The translations under genes and the position numbers were made by a program. Below, piece by piece: positions 32,361 through 42,107 of a stretch of DNA of 64,000 bases. Below the pieces are notes generated by a model, which was not told where the DNA came from, searched no databases, and saw only the letters and a list, made by a program, of their open reading frames with translations. Each line of letters begins with the position of its first letter. Position 1 is the stretch's first letter. Location: positions 3,188,001-3,252,000 of the forward strand of contig NZ_CP150951.2 of NCBI RefSeq assembly GCF_038069655.2. The letters are read 5' to 3'. Source of the DNA: Yoonia sp. BS5-3 (GTDB lineage Bacteria > Pseudomonadota > Alphaproteobacteria > Rhodobacterales > Rhodobacteraceae).

Positions 32361-33749
32361 TCAGTAAGCGCCGCGACCAGAGACAACGGCGCGAAATGTC
32401 AGAAGAATGAGAATGAGGTCGAGCATGACAGTCCGCGAACTGGCATAGGCCAAATCCATTTCGACCATTTCGTTAAAGCCCACATCCGCGCGGCCAGAGA
32501 CCTGCCAGATACCGGTGATACCCGGCTTGACGGCCAGCCGACCAAACGCGCGGGTCGGATATTGGGCCACCTCTTTGGGAAGCGCAGGCCGAGGACCGAC
32601 AATCGACATCTCGCCGCGCAAGACGTTGATGATTTGCGGCAGTTCATCGATTGATGTGCGGCGAATAAAACGACCCACACGCGTGATCCGTGGATCCTTA
32701 CGCGCTTTAAAGCAAACACCTTCACGATCAGACGCGGCATTCACCTCGGCCTGGCGCGCTTCGGCATCCTGATACATCGAGCGGAACTTCAGCATGGTGA
32801 AACGCGCGCCGTTCTTGCCGATCCGGGTTTGCTGAAACAGCGCCGGACCGTCCGATTCCATCCGGATGGCAATGGCCGTGGCCGCAAAGACCGGGGCAAG
32901 GGCAACCAATGCCAGTGACGAGATCGCAACATCCATGATCCGCGTTGCGATATGTTGTTTTGGTGTATGCGCAATGGCCTTCGATGCAGCCCGCGCAAGG
33001 AACGTGAAATTGCCAACAAGATAACGTTTGGCCAAGCGCTTTGGTTCTTGCGCAAGGCGCCAGACCCATTCCATGTTTGCGTTTTGTACAACTTTGGGTG
33101 CACGCGAAACATTGCCAGCAAGAAAGTCCAGTGCGGCGCCGACGCCTAGGCACAAAGATGCATTAAGCTGGTTGGCATAGCGGTCGATCCACATTTCCTG
33201 CATCGGCACGCCCATCGCCACGATAACAATGTCAGCCCCGCTGGCATTGATGTCTGCGATGACCAACTGTGGATCAAGCGCCCCAACAAAGCCGTCGCGT
33301 GTCCCAGCAACTTGGAGATGCGGAATCGATGTTGTGAGCGTCGCAGCCGCAACTTTTGCAGTGCCAGGTGTGCCCCCGAACAGATAGACCGACTTGCCCA
33401 TATCAGCGGCTTGGGCCAACAACGCCGGCACCAGATCAGTGCCGTTGAGGTTCGCAGCCAATGTGTCGCCTGTCATCATGCCTGCCAGCTTTACACCGAT
33501 CCCATCGGGCAGAAGCACATCGGCCCGGCGAACGGCCTGAGCATATTTGGCGTCTGCAGCCATCAGGTTGCAGCAATGGGCATTCATGAAAAAGGCGGTG
33601 CGCCGTCCAGGACCAAGAAGTGCGTCGATAGCGGCGGTCTGCCTCGCATCCACCAATGTCAGGCCCAACGACGGAAGATAAGTTGTTTTCGTACCTGTAC
33701 GTGTTTCGATCGGTGTGGCCTGGCCAAATTCAATTTTCGAATGTTGCAT
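32361..33749 (-). CDS. WecG/TagA glycosyltransferase fused to a sugar-phosphate transferase
   Basis: The product has 462 residues. About residues 30-220 are a GT26 (WecG/TagA/CpsF) domain: NAHCCNLMAADAKYAQAVRRAD, LLPDGIGVKLAG, VYLFGGTPG, VAMGVPMQEMWI. About residues 262-462 are a bacterial sugar transferase (PGPT) domain. One membrane helix leads to KFRSMYQDAE, RRTSIDELPQIINVLRGEMS, VGPRPALP and PGITGIWQVSGR. One polypeptide would thus start the lipid-linked unit (sugar-1-phosphate to undecaprenyl phosphate) and add the second sugar. Such fusions occur but are uncommon. The operator at 33896 is upstream. Confidence 0.9.
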   Translation of the reverse strand: MQHSKIEFGQATPIETRTGTKTTYLPSLGLTLVDARQTAAIDALLGPGRRTAFFMNAHCCNLMAADAKYAQAVRRADVLLPDGIGVKLAGMMTGDTLAANLNGTDLVPALLAQAADMGKSVYLFGGTPGTAKVAAATLTTSIPHLQVAGTRDGFVGALDPQLVIADINASGADIVIVAMGVPMQEMWIDRYANQLNASLCLGVGAALDFLAGNVSRAPKVVQNANMEWVWRLAQEPKRLAKRYLVGNFTFLARAASKAIAHTPKQHIATRIMDVAISSLALVALAPVFAATAIAIRMESDGPALFQQTRIGKNGARFTMLKFRSMYQDAEARQAEVNAASDREGVCFKARKDPRITRVGRFIRRTSIDELPQIINVLRGEMSIVGPRPALPKEVAQYPTRAFGRLAVKPGITGIWQVSGRADVGFNEMVEMDLAYASSRTVMLDLILILLTFRAVVSGRGAY

Positions 33750-33895
33750 GTGACTGATCCATAGTTTGATTTGCGGTTGCCCTTAGGTTGCGGAACAACG
33801 GATCATCACTCAACGAAGCGAGCGGACAGGTCTGTGGGTCAGAAGAGCATGAATGATAACATGTGAGGCAAATTTCGCTCAAATTTTCCGATAAT

Positions 33896-33911
33896 CTACC
33901 CTTACGGATAG
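33896..33911. promoter_or_regulatory. EPS operator site 3, one degenerate half-site
   Basis: CTACCCT-TA-CGGATAG lies in the divergent region between the fusion glycosyltransferase (start 33749) and the response regulator (start 34003). The right half is identical to the other sites and the left half differs at two positions. Confidence 0.55.
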
Positions 33912-34002
33912 GCCGCCTCGCCCAAATGGCAGGGTGACTTCGCACATCTAAAAGATGTATAAAGTAAATTGGTGTGGGCCGTTGTTATAGAAGGACAATT
34001 CA

Positions 34003-34617
34003 GTGCGCGTATTGATTGCTGACGATCACGAGCTTTTGCGGGATACCCTTGTTCTTTATCTGAATAGCGAAAGCGAGATTGAGACGGTCGCTGTTGGCAC
34101 GCTTGATGAGGCCCATGCGCGTATCTCTGCGGACGATCCCTATGACCTGGTCCTGCTGGATTACAATATGCCGGGGATGGATGGTCTGAGCGGATTGACC
34201 CGCACCTTGGAAATGGAAGGTGGACAGCGCGTCGCCTTGATTTCTGGTGAGGCAAAGCGCGACATCGCCGAACAAGCACTGGAAGCGGGCGCCGCAGGTT
34301 TTGTGCCCAAAACGCTCTCGGCCAAATCGATGATCAATGCGGTACGCTTTATGGCAATGGGCGAACAATACGCCCCCCTTGATTTCATGACTGCGCCGGA
34401 TGACAGCCCAAGCAACCCGTTGGCCGATAAACTATCCAGCCGGGAACTCGACGTTTTGAAGGGGCTGACCGAGGGTAAATCGAACAAGGAAATCGCCCGT
34501 GATCTTGATGTGACCGAACCGACGGTCAAGCTACACATGAAAACCTTGTTTCGAAAAGTCGACGCAACAAACCGCACGCAGGCTGCGCTGATTGCGCGCG
34601 AAGCAGGACTGTTCTAA
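34003..34617 (+). CDS. NarL/FixJ-type response regulator
   Basis: The product has 204 residues. The receiver domain (RVLIADDHELLRDTLVLYL) has the phospho-accepting Asp near 51 (LVLLDYNMPGMDG), with Ser and Lys of the switch in ALISGEAKRD and AAGFVPKT. The C-terminal LuxR-type HTH spans about 140-200 (LSSRELDVLKGLTEGKSNKEIARDL). Its gene is flanked by two copies of the palindrome that also stands before the flippase/wza and kinase operons. It is therefore the likely regulator of the polysaccharide locus and of itself, receiving phosphate from the hybrid kinase at 28288. Confidence 0.92.
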   Translation: MRVLIADDHELLRDTLVLYLNSESEIETVAVGTLDEAHARISADDPYDLVLLDYNMPGMDGLSGLTRTLEMEGGQRVALISGEAKRDIAEQALEAGAAGFVPKTLSAKSMINAVRFMAMGEQYAPLDFMTAPDDSPSNPLADKLSSRELDVLKGLTEGKSNKEIARDLDVTEPTVKLHMKTLFRKVDATNRTQAALIAREAGLF

Positions 34618-34618
34618 C

Positions 34619-34634
34619 CTATCCGATCGGATAG
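34619..34634. promoter_or_regulatory. EPS operator site 4
   Basis: CTATCCG-AT-CGGATAG is a perfect palindrome directly after the response-regulator stop and 91 bases before the Wzz-like gene. This is the cleanest copy of the motif. Confidence 0.75.
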
Positions 34635-34725
34635 CCCGCGCCTCTAATTGCCCCATATTCCAGACTTTCGCGCGCGCGCAATCTTGCCCCATCTTCGGTA
34701 ATGCTGTTGGCCAAGGAGATGCGAC

Positions 34726-36168
34726 ATGACAACAGCGACACATCCACCACTCACGAAGCCAGCAAGCCCGGATATAAAGGGCCGGCTGAAACGCGCCGTC
34801 ATGGGCGGACGTCTGGGGGATCTGGGGCGATTGCCCCGGTATTTCGCCTTTGCACTCCTCGGCGGGGCGGCGATTTGGGGGCCGATCACCGGCTATTTGA
34901 AGACCGCCCCGCTCACCTATAAGTCAAGCACATCCCTGATCCTGCCCGGCTCAGGTGCTTCGGCGTCGATGAACCTTAATGGGATCGGCCAGGCATCGTC
35001 TTATGCGAACTCAGCTTTCGCCAGCAACGCCGTCAGCCCCACCGAAACATATAAACGGCTTCTGAGCGCGGATCGTATCTTGGATGCCGCAGCAGGCAGC
35101 TTGAACATTACCCGCGCCGAATTAGGCAAACCTCGGGTCAACTTGGTAGATCAAACTAGCCTGATCCATTTCGAAATGAGTGGTGGCGCACCGATTGAGG
35201 CGCAAGCACGCGGCGACGCCATTTTGGAAGCGTTCTTTACTGAGCTGGACGCTTTGCGCGCCGATGAGCAGCAGACCCGCGAAGACAGCAGCCTTGACGC
35301 GATCAATGACTACCGCGCCTCTGTTGCTGGCACGCGTATCGAGATTGAGAACCTACAATCCACGACCGGCCTGCTTTCGGTGGCGCAATATGATGCGCTC
35401 TTGGCGCAGCAAACCGCGCTTGAGGCCGAGATTGGCAATCAGCAAACGATTGTACGGGAAAAGCAGGCGGCGGTTTTGGCCTTGGAAACAAGCTTGGGGA
35501 TCACAGTCAGTGGTGCAGCGACCACATTGAAGCTGTTTGCCGATGATGAATATCGCCAACTGATCGATCAGGCGGCCATTCAGGCAGCAACGCTGGCCGA
35601 TGCTTCAGCGCAGTATGGTGGGAACCACCCCAAAGTCCAAGAGGCGCGCAACGCCAAAACCCAAGCTGAAAACGCGGCTGTCATGCGGGCATTGACGCTG
35701 ACGGGATTATCAATGGCGCAATTGGTAGAATTGGACATCGCACCCAGTGGCGAGCGGGCTTCGCTTTTGGCCGAATTGGTTGAACGGCACGCGATCTATC
35801 TGGGCGCCGCCGAACAGCGCGATGCCATGCAGGCACAGTTGGCCACACAATCAGCGCGTCTTGATCAAATGGCCGCAGCAGCGGCACAACTGCAAGATTT
35901 ACAACGGGACTTTTCGGTCGCTGAGGCCATCTTTGCCTCGGCCATTGCACGGGCGCAGAGCACAAAATCTGATGTTTACGCATCCTATCCACTGGTTCAG
36001 GTGCTCGAAAACCCGTCCCTGCCTGACGCGCCATCTTCGCCAAACCGTAAGCTGGCCATCGCTGCAGGGCTTGCGGCGACACTCATGATGCTAATGGGCC
36101 TTGTCCTTGGTTGGACCCGCTCAGCCATCATCCAAACGCTGATCAAGAAAACGACACGTGCGTCATGA
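34726..36168 (+). CDS. Wzz-like chain-length/export protein without kinase domain
   Basis: The product has 480 residues. One N-terminal helix (about 42-62) is followed by a long periplasmic coiled-coil region (DALRADEQQTREDSSLDAINDYRAS onward). The second helix, near 445-468 (LAIAAGLAATLMMLMGLVLG), is preceded by the proline-rich SLPDAPSSPNRK motif. This is the PCP/Wzz layout. No Walker tyrosine-kinase domain follows. It should set polymer length and link synthesis to the Wza channel. ATGA overlap with the polymerase gene. Confidence 0.88.
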   Translation: MTTATHPPLTKPASPDIKGRLKRAVMGGRLGDLGRLPRYFAFALLGGAAIWGPITGYLKTAPLTYKSSTSLILPGSGASASMNLNGIGQASSYANSAFASNAVSPTETYKRLLSADRILDAAAGSLNITRAELGKPRVNLVDQTSLIHFEMSGGAPIEAQARGDAILEAFFTELDALRADEQQTREDSSLDAINDYRASVAGTRIEIENLQSTTGLLSVAQYDALLAQQTALEAEIGNQQTIVREKQAAVLALETSLGITVSGAATTLKLFADDEYRQLIDQAAIQAATLADASAQYGGNHPKVQEARNAKTQAENAAVMRALTLTGLSMAQLVELDIAPSGERASLLAELVERHAIYLGAAEQRDAMQAQLATQSARLDQMAAAAAQLQDLQRDFSVAEAIFASAIARAQSTKSDVYASYPLVQVLENPSLPDAPSSPNRKLAIAAGLAATLMMLMGLVLGWTRSAIIQTLIKKTTRAS

Positions 36169-37451
36169 CCAATATGAACCCGGCAGAGCGGCTGATTTAC
36201 AAGACCCTTGTCCTGACATGGCCCTTCTATGCGGTCGGTGCGCTTTATGTCGTGGGGCCGGTCTTGGCCTGGATCCTTGGGGGGCTTGCTGTTCTGTCGC
36301 TTTTCCTTGGGCCCGCCATGCGCCCGGATTTGCGGGCGACCGGGACAATTCCACCGGTTGTCTGGGCGTGGATCATCGGCATGTTTGTGATGCTGGTTGC
36401 GCTTTGGGTCGGACATCTTGATTGGTCGCTTGGACTTAAACAAACGATCAAATCGTCCATCGGTTGGGCCAAGGGATGGGCGCTGATGGCGCTGTTTCCG
36501 CTTGCTGGCGCTGTTCTGCCCATCCGGCGCGAGGTGTTGATACGCGCGCAATGCGTGATTGGGCTGGGCACACTCATTCTGGCGCCAATCCTGCTTGCCG
36601 CCCCCTATATCGGCTTACCTGAACGGATATTCACATCACCCCTCAAGGCGGTTGGCGGACCGGGGCCGGAATATTTCAGCGTCTACTTTTTCACCTATGA
36701 TCCGGCCAGCTGGACGCCGCGCTGGCAGTTCTACGCGCCTTGGTCGCCTTTTGCCGCACTTCTGGGAGTGGTGATGATCCTCTTCGCGCTTGAAGAGCGG
36801 GCAATCAAATGGAAAACCGTCGGGATCGCGGCCGGCGCATTGATGATCTTTGCATCCAAATCGCGTATGGGGTTGGTCGGGCTTGTTGCCTGCACGGTCG
36901 GACCCCGGATGATGCCGCTGATCTTGCGGGGGTGGGCGTGGCAAGCGGTTGCTGCGCTGACGGCCTCCTTGGCGATCATCGGACCGGCATTGGCAACCAT
37001 GGGTCAGGACGCGGTCGCGGCCTTTAAAGGCGCACGCGCCGACAGCACCCGTGTTCGAGAAACACTCCAAAGGATCGCTGGTGAGCGTTGGATCAACGAA
37101 GCCTTCTGGTTTGGGCATGGACGGGTGCATCCTGGCTCTCATGCTGTCGAATATATGCCCATAGGCAGTCATCATACGTGGTGGGGGCTTTTGTTCGTCA
37201 AAGGCGTCGTGGGTATGCTGGCATTGCTGGTCCCGTTTGTGTGGCAAACGCTGATCGCGTTGATCGACGCGGCCAAGAGCCCCAGAGGTCGGTTGCCTAT
37301 GGGTATTATGATGACCCTGACCCTTTTGTCCTTTGGCGAGAACATCGAAATCGAAGCCTATATGCTATGGCCTGGTCTGATCGTGCTGGGAATACATGCG
37401 CGCGAGGTGGGGCATTGTAGCAAACCAAAGAATGTTAACAGTCAGACGTAA
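36165..37451 (+). CDS. Wzy/O-antigen-ligase-like polymerase
   Basis: The product has 428 residues from an ATG overlapping the Wzz-like stop. About ten hydrophobic helices are visible. A large periplasmic loop (AFKGARADSTRVRETLQRIAG ... FGHGRVHPGSH) carries Arg and His residues typical of Wzy_C/WaaL proteins, and IFASKSRMG precedes it. It would polymerise repeat units at the outer face of the inner membrane. Confidence 0.82.
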   Translation: MTNMNPAERLIYKTLVLTWPFYAVGALYVVGPVLAWILGGLAVLSLFLGPAMRPDLRATGTIPPVVWAWIIGMFVMLVALWVGHLDWSLGLKQTIKSSIGWAKGWALMALFPLAGAVLPIRREVLIRAQCVIGLGTLILAPILLAAPYIGLPERIFTSPLKAVGGPGPEYFSVYFFTYDPASWTPRWQFYAPWSPFAALLGVVMILFALEERAIKWKTVGIAAGALMIFASKSRMGLVGLVACTVGPRMMPLILRGWAWQAVAALTASLAIIGPALATMGQDAVAAFKGARADSTRVRETLQRIAGERWINEAFWFGHGRVHPGSHAVEYMPIGSHHTWWGLLFVKGVVGMLALLVPFVWQTLIALIDAAKSPRGRLPMGIMMTLTLLSFGENIEIEAYMLWPGLIVLGIHAREVGHCSKPKNVNSQT

Positions 37452-37620
37452 TGACTTAGGTCGATCAAAGCGGCACTACATAATCGGTGAAACTGCATCC
37501 TCCGTGGGCGCGCGCCGGGTGTCCAGACGAACAGAGCGCCGGGCTTGTTACGCTAAGAAATGTAACTTGCGTCTCACCCAAAGGTCACAAAATCACTTTT
37601 CGCGCATGCGCATGATTTGC

Positions 37621-39744
37621 TTATGCACTCAATGCAAGTCTAGGTGAAGACGATCCAGTTCCGCTGTGGGTGATCTGAAACTGATTGATCAGTTCCTCGA
37701 GCCGCTGCGCCTCTGTCACAAGGCGCTGCCCCTGGGCAAAGGACATGTCTACCATGCCCGCATTTTTTTGCGTAACTTCATCGAGCATATTAATGCCAAC
37801 GTTGATTTCGGTCAGCCCGGTTGCCTGTTCGGCCGATCGTGATGTGATTTCACTGATTAGCTGTGAGACGCTGTCCACGGCGGCGACGATTTTGACCAGG
37901 GCATCGCCAGCATGATTGACAAGCTTGGTGCCCTCGGCGACCTCGCTGGTGCTTTTCTCAATAAGGTCAGAGACCTCCCGTGCGGCTTCGGATGATCGTT
38001 GTGCAAGCGCGCGCACTTCAGAGGCGACCACGGCAAAGCCGCGTCCCGCTTCACCGGCGCGGGCGGCCTCTACACCAGCATTGAGCGCCAGGAGGTTGGT
38101 TTGAAAGGAAATATCCGAAATGACATCGGTGATTTGGGATATCTGGGCGGAGGATTCCTCTATTCTGCCCATAGCCATCACAGCATCGCTGACAACCGCT
38201 TCGCTGGCTTTTGCCTCTTGCCTGGCCTGCTGCACGGTGTGATCAACTTCCTTATTTTGTTCGGCCGATGATTTGATGCTGACGGTAAGCTCGTCTAAGG
38301 CCGCAGCAGATTGTTCCAGCGTGGCCGCTTGGTTTGCGGTTCGTTCTGACAAGTCTTGAGAAGCATTGTTAATCTTGCCGACGCCACTTTCAACCGCTTT
38401 GGCTGCTGATATGACGTGCTGCATTGTCTCTTCGAGACGGTCAAGGGTCGTATTGAAATTCAGACGCAAGGGTTCATAGCTGTCTTTGAATTTCTGGTTC
38501 AGACGCTTATCAAGATTTCCATCAGCTAAGGCCTTCAGCGCATTTGATAAGGTTGTAACAACCAGTTCCTGTTCTGCGTTTTCCTGTGCGGTGCGGACCG
38601 CGGTCTCATGATCCCTTTCAATCGTATCGCGAAAGACATTGAGCGCACGCGCCATTTGCCCCAATTCATGCTTATGCTCGCGACCTTCGATCATGACGCT
38701 CGTGTTTCCATCGGCCAACGCTTGTGTGGTTTTTGCAAGTGTCCGCAAAGGTACCGTGACCCAACGGCCAATCGCAAAGGCAATCAAAATTGCCAGAATA
38801 AATGCGGCGCCCCCGATCATTGGTGTCAGGCTAAGAACCCGGTCCACAACTGATTGCCCCGCTGCGCCGAGGTTTTCTTGCGTTGTTACGATGCGGCTCA
38901 CGGCGGCCTCAAGACTCTGCTTCATTGCCGGACCAACAACATCAAGCACAGCTTCGTTCGCTTCGCCGACCATATTCCAATCGGCTTGGGTCACGTCCAG
39001 ACTGTCCTTCAAGGCTGTTATAGCAGCTAAGCCCGCTTCAACATGCGTTGCGACCTCAACCATCCACGGCTCTTCCGTCGACCCACCAGAGCTATCCATT
39101 TCACGCAGCGATGCGCTTGCCTCGTCAAATGCTATATTGCTGGCTTCAAGTTGGGATGGATCGCCATTGGCAACGTAACGTTCTGCCGCTTCATGCCCCA
39201 ATTGCAGGTTTGTCAGGATTGTTGTCCGCTGCGTACTTTCCGCCAAAATGTCATTGAAACTTTGCCCCGGTCGGCCCACATTTTCGAGCTCCCACAACGC
39301 CGCGATAACGGCGTCGTAATGTGCTTGGACCTGCGTGGCCGTTTGTGTGATCTTGGACCTGAGCCGCACGGTTTCATTAAACGCAGATTGATATTGCACC
39401 GCCATAGACGCAACATTCGCGATTTCGGACTGGACTGCTTCAGGTGCGGTCGCGACAAGCGGATCAGTTGCTTTCACCGCTACAGCGTCAAAATTTCGCC
39501 GCACCTCCGCATCTAGAGCATCGCTCGGCGTTATGCGGTATTTTAGGGCCGCCGCGCGCCCATCAACGATATCACTTACCAAACCGCTGATGAGCAGTGT
39601 CTGTTGGGTTGTCGATCGGTAGTCCTGATAGCTTTTGCCCAGTTGGTTTACCGCGACATAGGCCATCCCGGCGAGGGACAGTATGGCGCAGGTCAATAAC
39701 GCGTAGCCAATATTTATACGGTTCGTGACGGAAATCGACGACAT
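37621..39744 (-). CDS. Methyl-accepting chemotaxis protein
   Basis: The product has 707 residues. TM1 is near 13-32, a helical periplasmic sensor spans about 33-315, and TM2 is near 318-340. HAMP (GRWVTVPLRTLAKTTQALAD) and a second HAMP-like segment follow. The signalling hairpin carries NLLALNAGVEAARAGEAGRG. No other chemotaxis gene is in the window. It sits inside the polysaccharide locus with its own promoter region (a GATAG inverted repeat with wide spacing lies near 39748-39769). It may couple surface or solute sensing to movement or polymer output. Confidence 0.95.
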   Translation of the reverse strand: MSSISVTNRINIGYALLTCAILSLAGMAYVAVNQLGKSYQDYRSTTQQTLLISGLVSDIVDGRAAALKYRITPSDALDAEVRRNFDAVAVKATDPLVATAPEAVQSEIANVASMAVQYQSAFNETVRLRSKITQTATQVQAHYDAVIAALWELENVGRPGQSFNDILAESTQRTTILTNLQLGHEAAERYVANGDPSQLEASNIAFDEASASLREMDSSGGSTEEPWMVEVATHVEAGLAAITALKDSLDVTQADWNMVGEANEAVLDVVGPAMKQSLEAAVSRIVTTQENLGAAGQSVVDRVLSLTPMIGGAAFILAILIAFAIGRWVTVPLRTLAKTTQALADGNTSVMIEGREHKHELGQMARALNVFRDTIERDHETAVRTAQENAEQELVVTTLSNALKALADGNLDKRLNQKFKDSYEPLRLNFNTTLDRLEETMQHVISAAKAVESGVGKINNASQDLSERTANQAATLEQSAAALDELTVSIKSSAEQNKEVDHTVQQARQEAKASEAVVSDAVMAMGRIEESSAQISQITDVISDISFQTNLLALNAGVEAARAGEAGRGFAVVASEVRALAQRSSEAAREVSDLIEKSTSEVAEGTKLVNHAGDALVKIVAAVDSVSQLISEITSRSAEQATGLTEINVGINMLDEVTQKNAGMVDMSFAQGQRLVTEAQRLEELINQFQITHSGTGSSSPRLALSA

Positions 39745-39841
39745 GTGGGCAGCCTATCAGTGGTGTTCGATAGGTGACCCTAGCCCCATGAGATTGAGAT
39801 TGGGTGAATGCCTTTGAGGATAAGGCCAAGCACCTGATCTA

Positions 39842-40870
39842 TCAGGCTTCACGAAACGCATTTTGTTGACCGTAATAGGACCGATGCCAATTGACATAAG
39901 CGCGGGCTCCGTCGCCGATCTCAGTCTGAGGCGTGTATCCTGTCAATGCATGTAGCAGCCTGTTTTCCGCCCAAGTCGCTTGTACGTCTCCGGGCTGCAT
40001 CGGGAGCATGTTCTTCTCTGCCGTGATACCACAAGCCTGTTCAATCGCTTCGATAAAGGCCCCAAGCTGTACGGGATGGCCATTCCCGATATTCACGACA
40101 CGCCACGGCGCAACCGGTGAAAGGCTGTCTTTCTCAGTTGTTGCCCCCTGCCCCGGAATGGCGTCAAACAGCAGAAAGATTGCCCGTACCAAATCGCCCA
40201 CATATGTAAAATCGCGCATCATATCGCCGTGATTGAACACGTTGATTGGCCGCCCTTCGAGGATGGCCTGCGTGAAAAGGTAAGGCGACATGTCCGGTCG
40301 ACCCCACGGGCCATAGACTGTAAAGAAGCGAAATATTGTGGTCGGGATATCAAATAGATGCGCGTAGCTATGCGACATCGCTTCGGTCGCTTTCTTGGTC
40401 GCCGCATAATAGGACATTGGCAGATCGACCTTGTCCAATTCCCCGTAAGGCATCGCCGTATTCGCCCCGTAAACCGAGCTGGTCGAGGCCATCAGCAAAT
40501 GTTGCGGCGGATGCGCGCGGGCAGCTTCAAGCAGTTCGAAAGAGCCGATCAGATTAGACTGCGTATAACTACGCGGGTTTTCTATTGAGTGACGGACGCC
40601 CGCTTGGGCAGCAAGATGCACGACGATGTCGGGTCTATGTTTGGCAAAAACATCCAAGAGAAACCCAGCATCTTCGACAGAGCCGACGATACCAGTGTAA
40701 CACGCATCACCCAAAAGCTGCGACTCTCTAGCCGATTTCAAGCCGGGATCGTAATAATCATTGTGATTATCAATACCGATCACCCGGTGCCCCTGCCCCA
40801 GTAAAAGCTGGGATAAATGAAAACCGATGAACCCGGCCGCACCTGTTACAAGCACCGTTTGGTCAGACAT
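39842..40870 (-). CDS. UDP-glucuronate 4-epimerase-like SDR enzyme
   Basis: The product has 342 residues. The NAD-binding start VLVTGAAGFIGFHLSQLLL and YYDPGLK are typical of UDP-GlcA 4-epimerases, as are the catalytic SxxxYxxxK (SYYAATKKATE) and FFTVYGPWGRPDMSPYLF. It converts UDP-glucuronate to UDP-galacturonate. Its ATG overlaps the stop of the upstream UDP-glucose dehydrogenase gene, giving a two-gene uronic-acid unit. Confidence 0.9.
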   Translation of the reverse strand: MSDQTVLVTGAAGFIGFHLSQLLLGQGHRVIGIDNHNDYYDPGLKSARESQLLGDACYTGIVGSVEDAGFLLDVFAKHRPDIVVHLAAQAGVRHSIENPRSYTQSNLIGSFELLEAARAHPPQHLLMASTSSVYGANTAMPYGELDKVDLPMSYYAATKKATEAMSHSYAHLFDIPTTIFRFFTVYGPWGRPDMSPYLFTQAILEGRPINVFNHGDMMRDFTYVGDLVRAIFLLFDAIPGQGATTEKDSLSPVAPWRVVNIGNGHPVQLGAFIEAIEQACGITAEKNMLPMQPGDVQATWAENRLLHALTGYTPQTEIGDGARAYVNWHRSYYGQQNAFREA

Positions 40871-42036
40871 CAGTCCACCTCAAACAGATCGCGGGTAAAG
40901 ACCTTATCCGCGACGTCGCGAATATCGTCGGTAACCCGGTTTGCGAGGATCAAATCCGCACCATCCTTAAAACTTTCCAGATCCTTGACCACCTCACTGT
41001 GAAAGAAATGATCTGCATCAAGCACGGGCTCGTAAACCGTGCAGGTAATGCCCTTTGCCTTGATCCGCTTCATAATGCCCTGGATCGAGCTGTCGCGGAA
41101 ATTGTCAGAACCGGCTTTCATAACCAGCCGGTAAACCCCTACTGTCTTTGGGTTTTTCGCGATGATCTGATCGGCGATAAAGTCCTTACGGGTGCGGTTG
41201 CTGTCAACAATTGCAGCAATCAAATTCTGGGGTACTTGATCGTAATTGGACAACAACTGCTTGGTGTCTTTGGGTAAGCAATAGCCCCCATAACCAAATG
41301 AAGGGTTATTGTAGTGGCCGCCAATACGCGGATCGAGGCTGACCCCCTCAATCACTTCACGCGCATCCAAGTCATGGGCGATGGCATAGCTGTCTAGCTC
41401 GTTAAAATAGGCGACGCGCATCGCAAGAAATGTGTTGGCAAACAGCTTGATTGCCTCTGCTTCCGTCGCTTTGGTGAACAGGACGGGCATGTCCTTTCGG
41501 ATCGCACCGTCGACCAAGAGCTGTGCAAATTGCCGGCCTGCCTCGGTATGCGCGCCAACAACGATCCGTGAGGGGTGCAAATTATCCTCAAGCGCCCGCC
41601 CTTCGCGGAGGAATTCTGGGGAAAAGATGATGTGATCATAGTTAAAGTCATCTTTTAGCTTTCGCGTGAAACCCACTGGAACCGTTGACTTAATGACGAT
41701 GACCGCTTCCGGTGCGACGTCGCGCGCTTGAGCCACCACAGCCTCAACACTTCTGGTGTCAAAAAGGTTGGTCTTGGGATCGTAATTTGTAGGTGTTGCC
41801 ACAAGAATGAACGCAGCATCCTTCATCGCATCCACAGCATTGGTCGTTGCTGACAGATCCAGATGCGTATCCGCAAGATAGCCATCCGTCAGAGGATCTT
41901 CGACTGTTGAGCGGCCCTTATTGATCGCTTCAACCCTGGTCTCGTCAATATCAAAGGCTACGACAGTGTTTTGCTGCGCCAGCAAAATCGCATTGGAAAG
42001 CCCGACATACCCCAACCCAGCAACAGCAATTTTCAT
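40870..42036 (-). CDS. UDP-glucose 6-dehydrogenase
   Basis: The product has 388 residues from the ATG at 42036, where [17 protein letters not shown] gives the classic Rossmann start. [21 protein letters not shown] and the catalytic Cys in [12 protein letters not shown] are present. It oxidises UDP-glucose to UDP-glucuronate with NAD. With galU and the epimerase it supplies uronic-acid precursors for the polymer. Confidence 0.95.
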   Translation of the reverse strand: MKIAVAGLGYVGLSNAILLAQQNTVVAFDIDETRVEAINKGRSTVEDPLTDGYLADTHLDLSATTNAVDAMKDAAFILVATPTNYDPKTNLFDTRSVEAVVAQARDVAPEAVIVIKSTVPVGFTRKLKDDFNYDHIIFSPEFLREGRALEDNLHPSRIVVGAHTEAGRQFAQLLVDGAIRKDMPVLFTKATEAEAIKLFANTFLAMRVAYFNELDSYAIAHDLDAREVIEGVSLDPRIGGHYNNPSFGYGGYCLPKDTKQLLSNYDQVPQNLIAAIVDSNRTRKDFIADQIIAKNPKTVGVYRLVMKAGSDNFRDSSIQGIMKRIKAKGITCTVYEPVLDADHFFHSEVVKDLESFKDGADLILANRVTDDIRDVADKVFTRDLFEVD

Positions 42037-42107
42037 AGCAGGCGAACCCTTCCACGAGACGATGCGCGCTTGATTACAGGAAGCCGTTCCAATCAACAAT
42101 CCGTTTG

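Noticed and set aside
36636-37247. 203-codon minus-strand frame opposite the polymerase gene
   Set aside because: It has an Arg/His/Pro-rich shadow composition. The plus strand has well-formed membrane helices.
39748-39769. Fifth copy of the polysaccharide operator near the chemoreceptor start
   Set aside because: CTATC and GATAG are present but spaced by ten bases and lack the CCG/CGG inner bases.
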